Assembly (NCBI GenBank): GCA_003450815.1
Contig: DMES01000049.1
Span: 1 to 42,208, forward strand
Direction: 5' to 3'
Origin: Elusimicrobiota bacterium
GTDB lineage: Bacteria; Elusimicrobiota; Elusimicrobia; Elusimicrobiales; UBA9959
DNA length: 42,208 nt
Position 1 is the stretch's first letter, and the number at the start of each line of letters is the position of its first letter. This document shows positions 40,891-42,208 of the stretch, piece by piece. The notes below the pieces were generated by a model. That model did no database searches, had not been told where the DNA came from, and saw nothing but the letters and a program-made list of their open reading frames with translations. The position numbers and the translations under genes were made by a program.

Positions 40891-41775
40891 ATGCGTACTC
40901 TTTTATTAGGTTTTCTAATATTGCTTCATGTCGTGCCGGGTTTTGCGCTTGATGATGCGAAACGAAAAAATATGCTGCTGGATGCTGAAATGTATGCCGG
41001 CGAATACCTCAATAAAGCTGTCGAATATTTGAAACAACATGGCCAATCTGAAACTGGGATTTCGGATTCCTGGAGTAAATATGAAAAGTTGCAGGATAGT
41101 TTCTGGAACCCTGGTTTGCAAGTCTTATTGCAATCGGAAGCGGACGCCGACCTTCAAGCAGATTGTAAGCGGCATGCCGCAGTGTATTGTGAAGGGAAAA
41201 TAGTTTTATGTAATCAAACAGTTGACGGAGCGGTTGAGGACACATCAGGATTGATAAACACCCTGTTGCACGAAAGAGTTCACTTCGCACAGGCTCGTGG
41301 TCTAACAACCGGAGGGACGGATAGCGAATGCCAAGCGACAGAAATGGCCGGTATCACTATGCTGATTTCTGACAAAAATGAAATCGAAAACGATTACACA
41401 GCACAGAACGGGCGATGCAATTATCTTAATACTATATTTCGTAATTTTAAAAAAATATTTAAAATAAGTTCATTTCCACTTGCTTCGGGAGAAATAGTGA
41501 CTGTAAACCCTAATCTTACAGCAGCGGATGTCAAAGAATCAGATTATTATAGTACGCCGGGATTCATTTATATAGGTTCGAAAGAAGAGGCTATTGTTAA
41601 AAAACTTCGGCAATCGCGGCAATGGCGAATTATTTCGATCGAGAGAGGGGTAATCTCGCTAGAATCAGAATCTTTCAAGATAACTCTAGTTTATTATACG
41701 AGGGATTTAGATATTTACGCTGATAGTTTTGAAAAGGCATTGAACAATAAGGTGAAAGTGACTGTCCCGGGCTAA
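40891..41775 (+). CDS. Secreted putative zinc metallopeptidase (HExxH), unknown family
   Basis: 294 residues. Signal peptide at 1-19 (LLLGFLILLHVVPGFA). HERVHFAQ (H127, E128, H131) is a gluzincin-type zinc motif, with E146 or E151 (SECQATE) as a possible third ligand in the spacing seen in HExxH...E enzymes. Four Cys (92, 100, 107, 147) lie around it. The C-terminal 100 residues look like a separate beta-rich domain. GGAGGG precedes the ATG. The gene is clearly more A/T-rich than the housekeeping genes and abuts an IS3 fragment, suggesting transfer. Confidence 0.65.
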   Translation: MRTLLLGFLILLHVVPGFALDDAKRKNMLLDAEMYAGEYLNKAVEYLKQHGQSETGISDSWSKYEKLQDSFWNPGLQVLLQSEADADLQADCKRHAAVYCEGKIVLCNQTVDGAVEDTSGLINTLLHERVHFAQARGLTTGGTDSECQATEMAGITMLISDKNEIENDYTAQNGRCNYLNTIFRNFKKIFKISSFPLASGEIVTVNPNLTAADVKESDYYSTPGFIYIGSKEEAIVKKLRQSRQWRIISIERGVISLESESFKITLVYYTRDLDIYADSFEKALNNKVKVTVPG

Positions 41776-41801
41776 GGGGGCTAATGGTATATGGGACGTG
41801 A

Positions 41802-42179
41802 GGCTTGCGGCGGTATGGCAAGCCCGAGATATTCAACAGTGACCAAGGCAGCCAGTTTACGAGCGAGGACTTTATAAACAGGCTGAAAGCCGAAGAAACT
41901 GTTAAAATAAGCATGGACAGCCGGGGCCGGGCCTACGACAACATCTTTGTAGAGCGGTTGTGGTGGGCCGTGAAGTACGAGGACATCTACCTGCACGGCT
42001 ACCGGGACATACCGGAGTGCAAGAGCGGTTTGGAGAAGTATTTCGGGTTTTACAACACGGAGCGGCGGCACCAAGCGCTGGAATATAAGACGCCATGGGA
42101 AACCTACAAGGCAGGGATGGTTTGGGATGCCGCCGACGGCAGGAACAGATTGATGCAGTCCACCTTAGGAAGAGCCTGA
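41802..42179 (+). pseudogene. IS3-family transposase (OrfB integrase) 3' fragment
   Basis: The frame opens right after a stop at 41799-41801 and encodes LRRYGKPEIFNSDQGSQFTS with the second catalytic Asp, SRGRAYDNIFVERLWW with the catalytic Glu, then YFGFYNTERRHQALEYKTPWE, the C-terminal end of rve integrases. The first catalytic Asp, the N-terminal half and OrfA are absent. The break is at about 41800. It is a dead remnant unless the rest was lost by assembly. The expected IS end would lie beyond 42179. Confidence 0.9.
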
Positions 42180-42208
42180 GACTGGTCTAGACTCTCCCGA
42201 CCACCGCA

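Noticed and set aside
42150..42208. IS3 right terminal inverted repeat
   Set aside because: No matching left end is in the window, so the element boundary cannot be shown.

Overview
The window reads as a piece of chromosome from an uncultivated-type Gram-negative bacterium. The protein style (short archaeal-type ProS, GmhA, Omp85-like barrel, MEP isoprenoid genes) and the dense intergenic word repeats suggest Elusimicrobiota or a similarly deep lineage. That placement is a tentative inference from gene content, not a computed result. Both edges hold mobile-element debris: a group II intron reverse transcriptase broken by a 136-bp MITE on the left, and a truncated IS3-type integrase on the right.

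Layout. 1-2.4 kb: intron/MITE remnant, a small secreted protein (-) and a secreted PPP-type phosphatase (+). 2.4-7.0 kb (-): nadE, an Omp85-like barrel without POTRA domains, and a multipass TPR membrane protein. 7.3-19.0 kb (+): a housekeeping run rpsB-tsf-pyrH-gmhA, a divergent MORN-repeat gene, then frr-uppS-cdsA-dxr-rseP-ispG-proS (ribosome recycling, undecaprenyl and phospholipid precursors, MEP pathway, site-2 protease). 19.1-19.9 kb: a putative outer-membrane barrel protein. 20.1-32.4 kb (+): an accessory catabolic locus. 32.6-40.3 kb (+): rimP-nusA-infB-rbfA-nrnA-truB-ribF. 40.3-42.2 kb: a structured non-coding region, a secreted HExxH protein and the IS3 fragment.

The accessory locus is the most interesting set of genes. 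It holds a cyclase-family metal hydrolase, a three-subunit molybdenum hydroxylase (FAD, 2Fe-2S and Mo subunits in CoxM-S-L order), a nitrilase-fold amidohydrolase, and all three proteins (DUF2877, FdrA, DUF1116) that in E. coli are AllH/AllF/AllG, the oxamate carbamoyltransferase. The E. coli allantoin enzymes AllB/C/D are absent. My inference is an anaerobic pathway in which a cyclic ureide or N-heterocycle is hydroxylated, ring-opened and phosphorolysed to carbamoyl phosphate for ATP. Carbamate kinase and Mo-cofactor insertion factors would have to be encoded elsewhere.

The second striking signal is a set of intergenic hairpins built from four unrelated word families (GTCACAA, GCGTATA/GGGATAG, GATTACA/CAGATTA, CAGAAGT/CAGAATT). 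All four keep a 7-nt register. In the complete hairpins the word comes just after the upstream stop codon and its complement comes before the next start. They sit at nearly every junction of the accessory locus and in several housekeeping junctions, and they have been absorbed into the ends of some proteins. Two accessory genes (an AlbA_2/RecG-like ATPase and a four-helix-bundle protein) lie between arms of these repeats, as cargo would. A separate 195-bp nested inverted-repeat element at 40280-40474 looks like a structured RNA or a non-autonomous element.
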